DNA of 64,000 bases from Clostridia bacterium (GCA_029239755.1 JARBUI010000013.1:1-64000); one strand, 5' to 3'. Positions 26,698 through 35,924 are shown, numbered from the stretch's first letter. The notes: a model not told the origin generated them from the letters alone. Numbers and translations: made by a program.

Positions 26698-26743
26698 AAC
26701 TTTTATTTTTCCGCCCTTGGGCTTTCAAGTCAAAATAAAAGTT
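26698..26743. repeat. Inverted repeat in the 26549-27071 gap
   Basis: AACTTTTATTTT (26698-26709) and its perfect complement (26732-26743) flank a 22-base loop. The 523-base gap otherwise holds no gene that I can support; it is AT-rich towards the unknown gene at 27072. Confidence 0.5.
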
Positions 26744-27071
26744 CCCCTAACATCTCCTCGCTAGGTTTTCAAAATAAATATAAGGCAAAAAATAAAGGAT
26801 GGTAAGGCTATTCTCTTATAAAAACTTAACGATAGTTTTTACAGTATTGAAGTTGTATGTTTTTATCAGAAATGTTTTAAAAATATAGAAAATAATAGAA
26901 ATATAGTCTATAATTGTAATTAAAAGGAATCTATAAAGAAGAAAAATACATGATGCAGTGATACCAGCTTATATAACTTGTTTTGGCTTTCATGAAGTTA
27001 ATTATAAAATATTAGAAATTTAGTTCATACAATCTAATAAAAATTTATAGAGTCATAAAATAGGGGATGCC

Positions 27072-27737
27072 ATGAATAATCAAAGGAAACAATTCATAAA
27101 AGAGAGAAGAAACTATGAAAAGCTACTCAAAATAAAAGCTAAGTTAGGGATACTGAGTTTATCAGAAAAAGAACAGTATCAGAATATGTTATATAGTCAA
27201 AGAAGAAATAGATTAATAAGGAAAGAAAAACTATCAGGAGGTATTATAACATTTGGTATAGCATTTATAATGCTAGTTGTATATTATTTAGCCCCTAGCA
27301 TTTTAAAACAGAATATTCTTAATGGTAAAGGCCCTGTTAATTTTAAAGATATTCAGGTAATGAATTATAGTACAAGTAGTAGAAATAATATAGCAGAAAA
27401 AATTAAAGTATGTATTGATCTATACAACACAGCAACTGAATACTTTAATCAAGGAATAGAAGAATATAGCACCACTCAAAAAGTAGATGCAAGCTATATA
27501 GAGAGTCTTTCTTCGCTATATAATAATGAAGTAATAGCTGAATTTAAGGTTCTTAATAAGTTATTTTCTTATAAAATAGATAAGCAAATAGATATTTTAA
27601 CACGCCTACGTATTTCAACAGAAGATAGAGAACAGTTAAAGAAAGAATTTGAAGAGATGATTAAAATTGATAAAATGTTTCAGGATGAAATTCATGAAAT
27701 ACTTGAAAATGAAGGTATTGCGTATTCAAGTTCTTAA
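27072..27737 (+). CDS. Uncharacterised membrane-anchored protein
   Basis: A 221-residue protein not recognised. The first 55 residues are very basic and probably helical. One hydrophobic segment lies at about 57-76 (GIITFGIAFIMLVVYYLAP). The remaining ~140 residues are charged, helix-rich and probably outside the membrane. The start follows AGGGGATGCC. It is very AT-rich and precedes the HNH nuclease gene by 66 bases in the same direction; the two may be co-transcribed. Confidence 0.6.
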   Translation: MNNQRKQFIKERRNYEKLLKIKAKLGILSLSEKEQYQNMLYSQRRNRLIRKEKLSGGIITFGIAFIMLVVYYLAPSILKQNILNGKGPVNFKDIQVMNYSTSSRNNIAEKIKVCIDLYNTATEYFNQGIEEYSTTQKVDASYIESLSSLYNNEVIAEFKVLNKLFSYKIDKQIDILTRLRISTEDREQLKKEFEEMIKIDKMFQDEIHEILENEGIAYSSS

Positions 27738-27803
27738 CTGATGGAAACAGCTAGCATCAGAGACAGTAGTAAATAAAGAATAATAAGTTAAGTAGGTGAA
27801 AAA

Positions 27804-29036
27804 ATGATTGATTTACCTAAAGCCGGAGATGTAGATGTCAGGGTATTTAGTACACTTTTAGATTATAAGATATTAAGTGCGAGCTATAAACCTTTTTGGT
27901 TAAGTGGGGTTCTAAAAGAAGTTATAAATGGGAAGAAAGAAATAGGATTCAAAGAACTTGTATGTCATATGATAAGTAGTGCATGGTATCCTATTGTCCA
28001 ATATAAGCTTAGTTTTGGTAAGTCAGATAAACTTGGAGATATTGTAGAGTACATAAAAGGTAAATATGAAATAGCAGCAGACGAAAAGGAGCACGTGCTC
28101 TATAAACTGATTTTTGAACTCCAAGATAGGGAGATAATTAAATATATAGAAGGACTTTATCAGTTTGTACCTTATAGGATGTTATCTCCTTTTTATCAAG
28201 AATTACTTAGAGGAACAGCTGAAAAAGAGAAGAACAAAAAAATTACAGAACTTGCATTAGAAGATGAAAGTGCATTTTATAAGATTTATCCTAAGGAAAA
28301 GATGATTGTAATAGGAGACAATTGGTATAAGTATTTGGTAGAGAATCAAAACATTATTTATGGATGGATTAACTATAACCTTACTTTTTTCTTACAGAAA
28401 AAGAACCCTAATGTGCCGGCTATTCCACTAAAAATTAAGCCACCTCATAAAAGGGACTTAAGCAAGGCTGAAAAGATGTGGAAAGCCTTTAATAGAGTCA
28501 TTTTATTGAAGGATATTTATATCGATAAAAGCTTTAATAAAGATAATATAGCGCGATATGGACAGATGAGTATTGATCATTTTATTCCTTGGAGCTTTGT
28601 GTTACATGATGAAATGTGGAATCTAATTCCAAGTTTCAAAAATATTAATAGCTCAAAAAGTAATCGACTGCCTGATATGGATGCTTATTTTGATGAATTT
28701 TGCCAAGTTCAATATAGTGCTTTTAACTTTATGAGAAGTTATGTGGGAATGAAATCACTACTTGAAGATTATTTAAGTATTAATATACCATTTAAACTAG
28801 ATAACAAAAGAGCATTAATAAATATCCAAGAAGGAGAGTTTAAAAAGGCTCTTTCTAATACAATAACACCACTTTATCAAATTGCGTATAACCAAGGCTA
28901 TAGTATATGGAGGCATAGGGATTATGAAATTGATAGCAGAAATTATATCTATAATATAGATATAGAACAGAAAGGATGTATTGTAGCAGAAGAAGAATAT
29001 CTTAAATATGATTTGAAGAGTATCAAAAAGCGGTAA
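27804..29036 (+). CDS. HNH endonuclease domain protein
   Basis: A 410-residue protein. A C-terminal HNH nuclease core (about 255-300) shows IDHFIPWSF followed by WNLIP and NINSSKSN, the order of His, Asn and Asn expected for the metal site. The N-terminal ~230 residues are helical and unassigned. No zinc-finger cysteines accompany the HNH. Proteins of this build are often found in restriction or defence settings, and here a PDDEXK protein and a methyltransferase lie downstream. A direct role in defence is inference. Confidence 0.78.
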   Translation: MIDLPKAGDVDVRVFSTLLDYKILSASYKPFWLSGVLKEVINGKKEIGFKELVCHMISSAWYPIVQYKLSFGKSDKLGDIVEYIKGKYEIAADEKEHVLYKLIFELQDREIIKYIEGLYQFVPYRMLSPFYQELLRGTAEKEKNKKITELALEDESAFYKIYPKEKMIVIGDNWYKYLVENQNIIYGWINYNLTFFLQKKNPNVPAIPLKIKPPHKRDLSKAEKMWKAFNRVILLKDIYIDKSFNKDNIARYGQMSIDHFIPWSFVLHDEMWNLIPSFKNINSSKSNRLPDMDAYFDEFCQVQYSAFNFMRSYVGMKSLLEDYLSINIPFKLDNKRALINIQEGEFKKALSNTITPLYQIAYNQGYSIWRHRDYEIDSRNYIYNIDIEQKGCIVAEEEYLKYDLKSIKKR

Positions 29037-29206
29037 GGGTTATTCTAACGCATTTAACTTTATAGTCCCCTTAAGAATAGAAGATTAATTGTATTTCTAT
29101 TAATTATATAGATTAAATGATCTTTAGAACTTTAACTCATTATAGAAGGAGGATTAGGATAAAGTAATGTTAATGTAGTACTTTAAGATTATGATTGCTA
29201 GCAAGG

Positions 29207-29333
29207 GAGAGAGGGGCATCTTTCAGAACGACTCGGGTTTGGCTGTGGGAGGCGTGGAGTTCTGAAAGATGCCCCTCTCTGCCGAAGCGAACCTCATATA
29301 AATACAATAAATATATAAAAGCTAAGTTTCTTA
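29207..29333 (+). ncRNA. Structured 127-bp repeat, copy A (possible non-coding RNA)
   Basis: A 22-base perfect stem (29208-29229 with 29259-29280) encloses a 29-base G-rich loop. A constant 3' flank, GCCGAAGCGAACCTC, follows. Loop TTTGGC could pair with flank GCCGAA to form a pseudoknot. Copy B at 31441-31567 has the same length without gaps, and an identical loop. One stem pair has changed on both sides (A-T to G-C). It precedes the methyltransferase start by 29 bases. The strand is assumed from that gene. Confidence 0.6.
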
Positions 29334-29361
29334 CTCTTTCTTTAAAATGAGGAGATAGTAC

Positions 29362-29961
29362 ATGGATAACTATTATAACAATAATGCCAAAGAGTTCTTT
29401 GATGGAACAGTTGACGCCAATATGAATGAACATTACACAGCCTTTCTAGAAAAACTCCCACAAGGCGCACATATACTGGATGCTGGATGTGGATCAGGAC
29501 GAGACAGCTTAAACTTTAAAAAGCTTGGATACCAGGTAACAGCTATAGATGCTTCAGATGAACTTTGTAAACTTGCAAGGACCTATATAGGACAAGAAGT
29601 ATTAAAGTTAAGATTTCAGAATATAACATTTGAAAACCATTTTGACGGTATATGGGCATGTGCATCTCTCTTACATGTCCCAAGCACAGAACTGAGAAAT
29701 GTAATTGGCAAGTTGGCAAAGGCTCTAAAACCAGAAGGTATTTTATTTGCATCTTTTAAGTACGGAACTTTTGAAGGGGAACGAAATGGCCGATATTTTC
29801 ATGATCTGACAGAAGAAAAAGCCGAGAAATTATTTGTGGCGGAAGGGCTTAAAGTAGAAGAAATGTGGATAACCAAGGATGTAAGACTGGAACGCGTGGA
29901 TGAATTTTGGCTGAATATCATTACAATTAATATAAGAAAAATTACTGCCGAAGAGATTTAG
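29362..29961 (+). CDS. Class I SAM-dependent methyltransferase
   Basis: A 199-residue methyltransferase with motif I HILDAGCGSGRDSL, an acidic end of strand 2 (AIDAS) and a motif IV-like region (IWACASLLHV). It resembles the TehB/UbiE-like small-molecule group. It lacks the DPPY or PC motifs of DNA methyltransferases. The start follows GAGGAG. It lies directly after repeat copy A; a decayed version follows copy B at 31574-31756. Confidence 0.85.
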   Translation: MDNYYNNNAKEFFDGTVDANMNEHYTAFLEKLPQGAHILDAGCGSGRDSLNFKKLGYQVTAIDASDELCKLARTYIGQEVLKLRFQNITFENHFDGIWACASLLHVPSTELRNVIGKLAKALKPEGILFASFKYGTFEGERNGRYFHDLTEEKAEKLFVAEGLKVEEMWITKDVRLERVDEFWLNIITINIRKITAEEI

Positions 29962-30057
29962 GTGAAATTTTGATTTATAGCCACGAATATAAACATTCAG
30001 GGAATCTTGGTGTTACCATACTAATACAAATAGAAAATAAAGTTAGGGGGATAGAAA

Positions 30058-31260
30058 ATGGGCGTAGAACTCCTATTAAAAGAAATAGCGGGTATTTCAA
30101 ATAAATATGATCTTATTAGTCAAAAAACTGGAGGGCATTTTAATATATTCAATATTACAGATATTGCTGCTGATGAAGTTCGGATTTGCAGAGTACTGTA
30201 TGAGCTATTAAATCCAAAAGGTACCCATTATCAGAAAGATGCTTATTTGAGGCTCTTTATAGAATATGTACTCCAGGTGGATTTATCTAGTGGAGCGTAT
30301 GAAACATTAAAAGTCTACCGAGAATACATACTTCCTAATAGCCGGCGAATAGATCTTGTTATTGAGAACAAAGATTATTTCATCCCAATTGAGGTGAAAA
30401 TCTATGCTGGAGATCAAGAAAAGCAGTGTTATGACTATTATCAAAGGGCGAAAAATGCCAATGTCTATTACCTGACATTAGAGGGTAATCCACCATCGGA
30501 GTACAGTGCTGCAGGACTTACAAAGTCTGGGGATGGATACAAAGAAGTAACTACCATTTCTTTTAAAAATGAAATATTACTATGGCTTACAAAATGTCTG
30601 GAGCATAAAGAAACGATTAAAATTGCACCGATTAGAGAGGTTGTTTTACAGCTAATATCAGTTATTCGAAAACTCACTAATCAGTTAGAGGAAGGGAAAG
30701 AAATGGAGATACAAAATATTATTACAGCATCCAAAGAAAATATGATAAGTGCCATAGAAATTGAAAAAAGTCTAAAGGTCTGTAAAATAGAGATGATGTA
30801 TAAAGTTCTAAGAGCCATTGAAGAACGCTTAGGAAAAGAAAAAATTATTAATGAATTTGATTATGAGTATAATAACGGAGAAAAAATTAACAACTATTAT
30901 GAACGTAAAAACTCAACTTTCCCAGGGATTAGTTATCCGTATAAAAAGGATGTTAAAAAGGGGGTTGATATCTGGTTTAGAGTTGAGATAGACTGGAAGC
31001 TATTTGCAGGATTCTGTGTACCTCTGCATGGCAAACCAGCCAAACAACAGCTCAGTGAAGATGAAATTAAGCGTCATATTCCAAAGTTTGAACCAGAAGT
31101 TGATAACTGGTGGGCATACTGGGAGTTCCTACCTGTTGACTATGTAGATATGGCTCTAGACTTTAAGGTGTTTAATGAGGCGTATTTTAATTTATTTGAT
31201 GCTGCGAATTTTGAGAAGTTTGTGGACCAATGTGTTGATCGTATAAAAGAAATCTTTTAA
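30058..31260 (+). CDS. PD-(D/E)XK nuclease superfamily protein
   Basis: A 400-residue protein. The nuclease core is near residues 85-125: RRIDLVIENKDYFIPIEVK carries the D and the ExK of the PD-(D/E)XK fold, followed by GDQEKQCYDYY. This resembles the PDDEXK_4 family of uncharacterised nucleases. The C-terminal half has Trp-rich strips of unknown fold. It starts after TAGGGGG. Neighbouring HNH and methyltransferase genes suggest an accessory region. Confidence 0.8.
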   Translation: MGVELLLKEIAGISNKYDLISQKTGGHFNIFNITDIAADEVRICRVLYELLNPKGTHYQKDAYLRLFIEYVLQVDLSSGAYETLKVYREYILPNSRRIDLVIENKDYFIPIEVKIYAGDQEKQCYDYYQRAKNANVYYLTLEGNPPSEYSAAGLTKSGDGYKEVTTISFKNEILLWLTKCLEHKETIKIAPIREVVLQLISVIRKLTNQLEEGKEMEIQNIITASKENMISAIEIEKSLKVCKIEMMYKVLRAIEERLGKEKIINEFDYEYNNGEKINNYYERKNSTFPGISYPYKKDVKKGVDIWFRVEIDWKLFAGFCVPLHGKPAKQQLSEDEIKRHIPKFEPEVDNWWAYWEFLPVDYVDMALDFKVFNEAYFNLFDAANFEKFVDQCVDRIKEIF

Positions 31261-31440
31261 CATACAGGGCTTTAAGACATATTGGTATAAAAGAACAAAA
31301 GGTTTGCTGCAGTACTAGAACAACAGGAAAAATTGAATATGAGAGTACACCAGCCTCTTTAACGGGCTTGATGTACTAAAAACATGAGAAATTAGCTTGC
31401 GTGATTAATTGAATAGCTAATTTGTACGATACTAGCGAGG

Positions 31441-31567
31441 TTGAGAGGGGCGTCTTTCAGAACGACTCGGGTTTGGCTGTGGGAGGCGTGGAGCTCTGAA
31501 AGACGTCCCTCTCTGCCGAAGCGAACCTCATATAAATGCAATAAGTATAGAAAAGCTAAGTTTCTTA
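31441..31567 (+). ncRNA. Structured 127-bp repeat, copy B
   Basis: The stem pairs 31443-31463 with 31493-31513 around a loop identical to copy A (31464-31492). Relative to A, one pair is compensated (A-T to G-C), one becomes G-T and one is mismatched next to the loop. Here GAGGTT just before the stem can also pair with AACCTC of the 3' flank. The element sits before the decayed methyltransferase, so element and gene were duplicated together. Confidence 0.6.
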
Positions 31568-31573
31568 AAATGC

Positions 31574-31756
31574 TTTGACGGCATATGGGCATGTGCATCT
31601 TTTAAGTACGGAACTTATGAAGGTGAACGAAATGGCCGCTATTTTCATGATCTAGCAGAAGAAAAAGCTGTACAGTTATTTGCAAATGAGGGGATTAAAT
31701 TAGAAGAAATGTGGATAACCAAAGATGTGAGACCAGAACGTGTGGATGAATTTTAA
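31574..31756 (+). pseudogene. Decayed copy of the methyltransferase gene
   Basis: The frame reads FDGIWACASFKYGTYEGERN and continues to VDEF and a stop. It matches the methyltransferase at 29362-29961 from FDGIWACAS onward, with an in-frame 87-base deletion between two TGCATCT repeats (29661-29667 and 29748-29754 in the intact gene). The first ~90 codons are absent, and TGG has become the TAA stop. Homology ends a few bases past this stop. Confidence 0.85.
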
Positions 31757-32004
31757 CTGTACAAGATGATGAAACAATGGCTGATCCTGTTTGTCCTTGC
31801 ACAACTCGGGGAAATGCCTTAGATTGACGGCTTTCGCAAAGGTAGGATTTGGTAAGCCTTCAGTCAGTTCTTTAAGTGTGACGCGTGATTCAATAAGTTT
31901 TAAGTAATCTTGTAAAAAATTGAGGATACAGTCATAATAATTATATGAGTTTAACTAAATTAATCGTAAATGTATAGCCTACATCTGAGAAAAGAGGTGT
32001 TATA
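31757..32004. other. Gap before the AraC gene with a coding-like scrap
   Basis: A short frame (DDETMADPVCPCTTRGNALD then stop) at about 31764-31822 looks coding-like but matches nothing that I recognise. The rest is AT-rich; the ribosome site GAGGTG lies just before 32005. Confidence 0.3.
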
Positions 32005-32781
32005 ATGAGCCTACATTATTTTAAAATTGGAACGTCAAATTTACTAGAAGTTAAAATATGTCAGGAGGAATTACATGCTTATAAAGCTCATTTGCATGAA
32101 GAACTTTCAATTGGTTTCATCGAGAGGGGCGCGACTAATGTTAGTGTTAATGGAACAAACTATTATATAAAAGAAAAAGAGGCTATAGTTATTTACCCTT
32201 TTGTATCACATAAATGTCAGCCTGTTGATTTGAAAAACTGGGAATTCACTATGATCTATATAAATGAAAATTTCTATCATGGTATACTCAATGACTTGAA
32301 TGAGAAACATTTTTTAGGTATTAGAAAACTTGAAGATCAAGAGTATAAAAAAGTAAAGCAGATGATTAGTACAATAAAAAGTAATCAAGGTTTAGCAGAA
32401 AAGGAAGAAACCATTGTAGAAACACTGGCGGAAATTTTTATTCGTTGTGATATAGATATTGAAATAGTAAAAGATGAAGGGCTTCAAGAAATAAGAGAAT
32501 ATATTGAAATGAATTTCTTAGAACAACTGAAGCTTGATGATTTGGAGAAGTATTTTGGTTTTAATAAATTTAGGATTATTAGGAGCTTTAAAAATAAATA
32601 TAACGTCTCGCCTAGAGCATATCAATTACAATTGAAGGTAAATTATGCAAAACATCTGATTAGTAGAGGTGAAGGGCTGGTAGAAGCGGCATTGAAGGCG
32701 GGTTTTTATGACCAAGCACATTTTACAAAAGAATTTAAAAAAGCTTATGGTATTACACCAAGGCAATATATAAATATGTGA
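32005..32781 (+). CDS. AraC family transcriptional regulator
   Basis: A 258-residue regulator. An N-terminal cupin-like sensing domain (about 1-140, with LHEELSIGFI and the following strands) precedes two helix-turn-helix units at about 160-258. The second ends with the family signature GFYDQAHFTKEFKKAYGITP. Such proteins usually activate metabolic genes. Targets are unknown; the DUF2000 gene 67 bases downstream is the nearest candidate. Confidence 0.92.
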   Translation: MSLHYFKIGTSNLLEVKICQEELHAYKAHLHEELSIGFIERGATNVSVNGTNYYIKEKEAIVIYPFVSHKCQPVDLKNWEFTMIYINENFYHGILNDLNEKHFLGIRKLEDQEYKKVKQMISTIKSNQGLAEKEETIVETLAEIFIRCDIDIEIVKDEGLQEIREYIEMNFLEQLKLDDLEKYFGFNKFRIIRSFKNKYNVSPRAYQLQLKVNYAKHLISRGEGLVEAALKAGFYDQAHFTKEFKKAYGITPRQYINM

Positions 32782-32847
32782 GAGGAAATCAATATTTTAC
32801 AATAATTATTCTTATGCTTGTCGTATCATCTAGTTGAGGTGATAAAT

Positions 32848-33255
32848 ATGAAGTGTGTTATGATTATTGACTCTGAGTTAGCGGTTGGAATTCAGATCAA
32901 CACAGCTGCAGCGTTAGGAATAAGTCTAGCCAGCCAAATAAAAGGATTAACAGGAAAGAAACTATGGGATAGAGATGGCAAATCATATGAAGGTGTAACT
33001 AATATTCCAATTCCAATATTGGCACTCAATAAGGACGAGATAAAACAGAAATACGACGATCTTTTGGAAAGACAAAATGATGAATTGAAGGTCATTGCAT
33101 TTAGTGATGTAGCTCAAAAATCTCTTAGCTATGATGATTATGAAGAGAAACTGGCACTAATACCGCATGATGAGGTGAGCATTTTAGGAATATGCATTTA
33201 TGGACCAAAGAAAATGGTAAATAAAATAACGGGAAATTTAAAAATGTTAAGATAG
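32848..33255 (+). CDS. DUF2000 family protein
   Basis: A 135-residue protein of the DUF2000 family, which has a peptidyl-tRNA hydrolase II-like fold. Visible blocks are IDSELAVGIQINTAAALGIS and the later VTNIPIPIL. I use the ATG at 32848 because GAGGTG lies seven bases before it. In many genomes DUF2000 genes neighbour AraC regulators, as here. The biochemical role is unknown. Confidence 0.8.
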   Translation: MKCVMIIDSELAVGIQINTAAALGISLASQIKGLTGKKLWDRDGKSYEGVTNIPIPILALNKDEIKQKYDDLLERQNDELKVIAFSDVAQKSLSYDDYEEKLALIPHDEVSILGICIYGPKKMVNKITGNLKMLR

Positions 33256-33282
33256 TAATAGTTATATATAAAACATTCAGGG

Positions 33283-33313
33283 AGTCTTAGTGTCAGCGCA
33301 CTAAGGCTTTTTT
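33283..33313 (+). terminator. Terminator after the DUF2000 gene
   Basis: AGTCTTAGTG pairs with CACTAAGGCT (one G-T) around a six-base loop, followed by a run of T. The stem resembles that of the hairpin at 53983-54017. Confidence 0.85.
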
Positions 33314-33492
33314 AAATTCATTATAAAATAAGCAATAGGAATTGTGATCTATATTTCATGACGTAAAAATGACATTTCATGCAGATAATGAAATATAGTA
33401 AAACTTTTCATTTATTATAAGGGCATAGATCACACAGAGGAAGTATATGTTTAACTAATAAGCTTAAACAAAGTTATGTAGGGGAGATTAAA

Positions 33493-34596
33493 GTGAAAAC
33501 AAAAATTAAAATTTTATTGAAAGAAATCTTAAACGTGTTACTTGTTCTGACTTTAGGGTTCTCTTTATCTAGTATCACCTATGGGAATGAAATTTGCGGT
33601 TTTGATAAAATGTATGATAATCAAAGCGCAAGATATGATGAACTTGTAACAAGAGCAGAAGCATTAAAACTTGCATTAAGTGTAATTTTCAATACGGATA
33701 AGCTAGATGGGTATTCTGAAAAAGACGAAGAATATCCAAATACAGCATGGGTTAATTATGCCGAGCAGTATCATAAAGAAAACTGCGGTATTGTAAAGGC
33801 ATTGGAGGTTAGACTGAGTAAAACAAGTGTTTATCCTGGGGATAGCTTTGCTGTTTTTGTTTCCAATACGGATTTGGCTGAAAACTTTTCTGTGACTGCA
33901 CCCTTTTACAATGAGCCAACTCGATTCTATGCGTACGAAGATGGATTTGTTGGTTTGATACCAGTTTACGCTTGGTCTACCCCAGGTAAATATCAAATTC
34001 AGGTTTCTGACATACAAACAAAACTGCTGACCACTTTAGATGTTAAAATCTTACCCAAAACTTTTGATGTCCAATATCTTAAAGTATCAAAATCTACCGC
34101 AGCCATTAACACAACTAATAATTCTGAAAAAGATCAAGTGTATTTTGATGCTGCAAGAGCTAATCCTATTCAGGAAAAGTTATGGGAAGGCACATTTATT
34201 CAACCTGCTAAGGGGAGAATTACAACTGATTATTGTGCTACACGGTACACAAATGACAATCCTACGCCTAGCAGACATCTTGCTATTGATATTGCAAATA
34301 ATACTGGAACGCCAATAATGGCTTCTAACAATGGAAAGGTGGTATTAGCAAAAAAACTTATTATCACTGGCAATACCATAGTCATAGATCATGGATTGGG
34401 TGTTTTTACCTCATCTTTTCATCTGAGTAAAATTTTAGTGAAAGAAAAAGATTTCGTTAAAAAAGGAGATGTTATTGGCAAAATGGGATCAACAGGTTAC
34501 TCAACAGGACCACATCTTCATTTTGCTATATGGAAAGATGGTACATTTTTAAACCCTTGGACCTTTTTTGAGAAAGATCCTATTGAATTTAAATAA
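33493..34596 (+). CDS. Secreted M23 family (LytM-type) metallopeptidase
   Basis: A 367-residue protein with an N-terminal signal segment (about 10-30). A middle region of ~200 residues is unassigned and probably contains Ig-like strands (LSKTSVYPGDSFAVFV). The C-terminal M23 domain has RHLAIDIA, whose His and Asp are zinc ligands, and the HLHF motif. These enzymes cut peptide cross-links in peptidoglycan or act as inactive scaffolds; here the ligands are intact. The start is GTG after GGGGAG. The M14 peptidase gene follows 39 bases later. Confidence 0.9.
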   Translation: MKTKIKILLKEILNVLLVLTLGFSLSSITYGNEICGFDKMYDNQSARYDELVTRAEALKLALSVIFNTDKLDGYSEKDEEYPNTAWVNYAEQYHKENCGIVKALEVRLSKTSVYPGDSFAVFVSNTDLAENFSVTAPFYNEPTRFYAYEDGFVGLIPVYAWSTPGKYQIQVSDIQTKLLTTLDVKILPKTFDVQYLKVSKSTAAINTTNNSEKDQVYFDAARANPIQEKLWEGTFIQPAKGRITTDYCATRYTNDNPTPSRHLAIDIANNTGTPIMASNNGKVVLAKKLIITGNTIVIDHGLGVFTSSFHLSKILVKEKDFVKKGDVIGKMGSTGYSTGPHLHFAIWKDGTFLNPWTFFEKDPIEFK

Positions 34597-34635
34597 GATA
34601 TTTATAAAGTTGTCGTAACAATAGGGAGGAAAGGA

Positions 34636-35877
34636 ATGAATTTAAAGAAGTATTATGCATTAATGATAGTGCTATCCATAGTAGTGCCCCCAGGGTTATT
34701 GCAAGCAAAGGTTTTGGATTTAAAACCGATTTATACGGCAGGGATAAGTGAAAAAACAAACCGCGCGATGCAAAAAATAAATACTACATATAGTGATATT
34801 ACAGAATTAATCACAATAGGAAAGTCTGCTAAAGAAGGGACAGAAATCAAAGCTATAAGACTAGGAAAAGGGGACAAAAATATACTTATTAATAGTGGGC
34901 ATCATGGGAGGGAAGCTTTAACCACTATTTTAGCTTTAGACCAGCTAGATTATCTTGCAGAAGCTTATACTAATAATGAGACGATTAATGGGTATAGTAT
35001 AAGGGCTCTTTTAAATACGGTTTCAATATGGTTTGTACCATTACTCAATCCAGATGGAGCGGAACTCGCTATGAGTACATTACCGAGCTGGAAAGCGAAT
35101 GGAAGAGGGGTGGATCTCAATAGAAACTATCCTACTTTATATGCAACTGTAAAACTAAGCAAAGCACCTAGCGCTGAAGGTTATAAAGGGACAGCTCCTT
35201 TTTCGGAGACGGAAACACAAGCACTTAGAGATTTATGTTATGAGAAGGATTTCGAGGCGGCAATCGCCTATCATAGTGCAGGGCAAGTTATTTATTGGTG
35301 GTATCATCAAACAGGAGAGGCTTATGGTAAATCAGCAGAGCTCGCTGGCATACTCTCTCAGATGACCGGGTATGCTTTGGTACCTCCTAGTCAATCTACA
35401 GGGGGACTTGGGTTTACAGACTGGTTTATACAAGAATTTGATAGGCCTAGCTTTACAGTAGAAATTGGCAAGACAGTGAACCAAAAGCCATTAAAATGGG
35501 GCGAGTATCAAGAAATATGGAAAAAAAATAAAAACGTTCTCTTACAGCTAGGTGCTGAAATGATAAAGAGGAATACGCATCCTTGGGAAACAACTGTAAA
35601 TGACCAAACTATTAGAGGCGAAATGCTATTTGAAAGTGGGGTAGTTCCTGTAAGAGAAGTCAGTCAAATCATGGATTTAAGCTATAGCTATGATGTAATA
35701 ACCAAAACAGTGACAATAAGTAAGGCAGACCAAACGCTAGTACTTACACTTAATGAAAAAGAAGCACTACATAATAACGAACAAGTGATCTTACCAGTTC
35801 CAGCCTATCTGGCAAATGGAACAAGCTATGTACCGCTGCAAACAGTTTTAGATATATTTAGTGACATACAAGAATAA
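34636..35877 (+). CDS. Secreted M14 zinc carboxypeptidase with copper-amine-oxidase-like C-terminus
   Basis: A 413-residue exported protein. The signal peptide (about 1-25) precedes the M14 domain. The zinc ligands appear as HHGREA (HxxE) and the later AYHSAG, and FTVEIGK holds the catalytic Glu. About 90 C-terminal residues resemble the copper amine oxidase N-terminal-like domain (VPVREVSQIMDL and YVPLQTVLDI). This domain is common in clostridial wall proteins. It may trim stem peptides of the wall together with the M23 enzyme upstream. The stop lies inside the following hairpin. Confidence 0.9.
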   Translation: MNLKKYYALMIVLSIVVPPGLLQAKVLDLKPIYTAGISEKTNRAMQKINTTYSDITELITIGKSAKEGTEIKAIRLGKGDKNILINSGHHGREALTTILALDQLDYLAEAYTNNETINGYSIRALLNTVSIWFVPLLNPDGAELAMSTLPSWKANGRGVDLNRNYPTLYATVKLSKAPSAEGYKGTAPFSETETQALRDLCYEKDFEAAIAYHSAGQVIYWWYHQTGEAYGKSAELAGILSQMTGYALVPPSQSTGGLGFTDWFIQEFDRPSFTVEIGKTVNQKPLKWGEYQEIWKKNKNVLLQLGAEMIKRNTHPWETTVNDQTIRGEMLFESGVVPVREVSQIMDLSYSYDVITKTVTISKADQTLVLTLNEKEALHNNEQVILPVPAYLANGTSYVPLQTVLDIFSDIQE

Positions 35878-35909
35878 GCTGCAAAGCGAAATAAGGCAGC
35901 TTATTCTTG
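35869..35909. terminator. Hairpin between convergent genes
   Basis: Fourteen-base perfect arms (CAAGAATAAGCTGC and complement) overlap the M14 stop codon. No T-run follows on either strand, so it may protect the RNA ends rather than terminate alone. Confidence 0.5.
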
Positions 35910-35924
35910 TAAGGAATACACGAT

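Noticed and set aside
29207..29333. Integron attC site or transposon end as an explanation of the repeat
   Set aside because: The stem is perfectly paired without the extra-helical bases and GTTRRRY core of attC, and no integrase or transposase gene is in the window.
29170..29433. 87-residue minus-strand frame over the structured repeat
   Set aside because: It and a similar frame at 31392-31598 simply read the conserved element backwards. The similarity comes from the repeat, and there is no ribosome site.
31764..31822. Coding-like scrap DDETMADPVCPC
   Set aside because: It is too short, has no start and no recognised relative, so it is recorded only as part of the gap.
33372..33393. ATTTCAT/ATGAAAT inverted repeat before the M23 gene
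   Set aside because: It is short and AT-rich with no matching site elsewhere in the window; it is not enough to call an operator.
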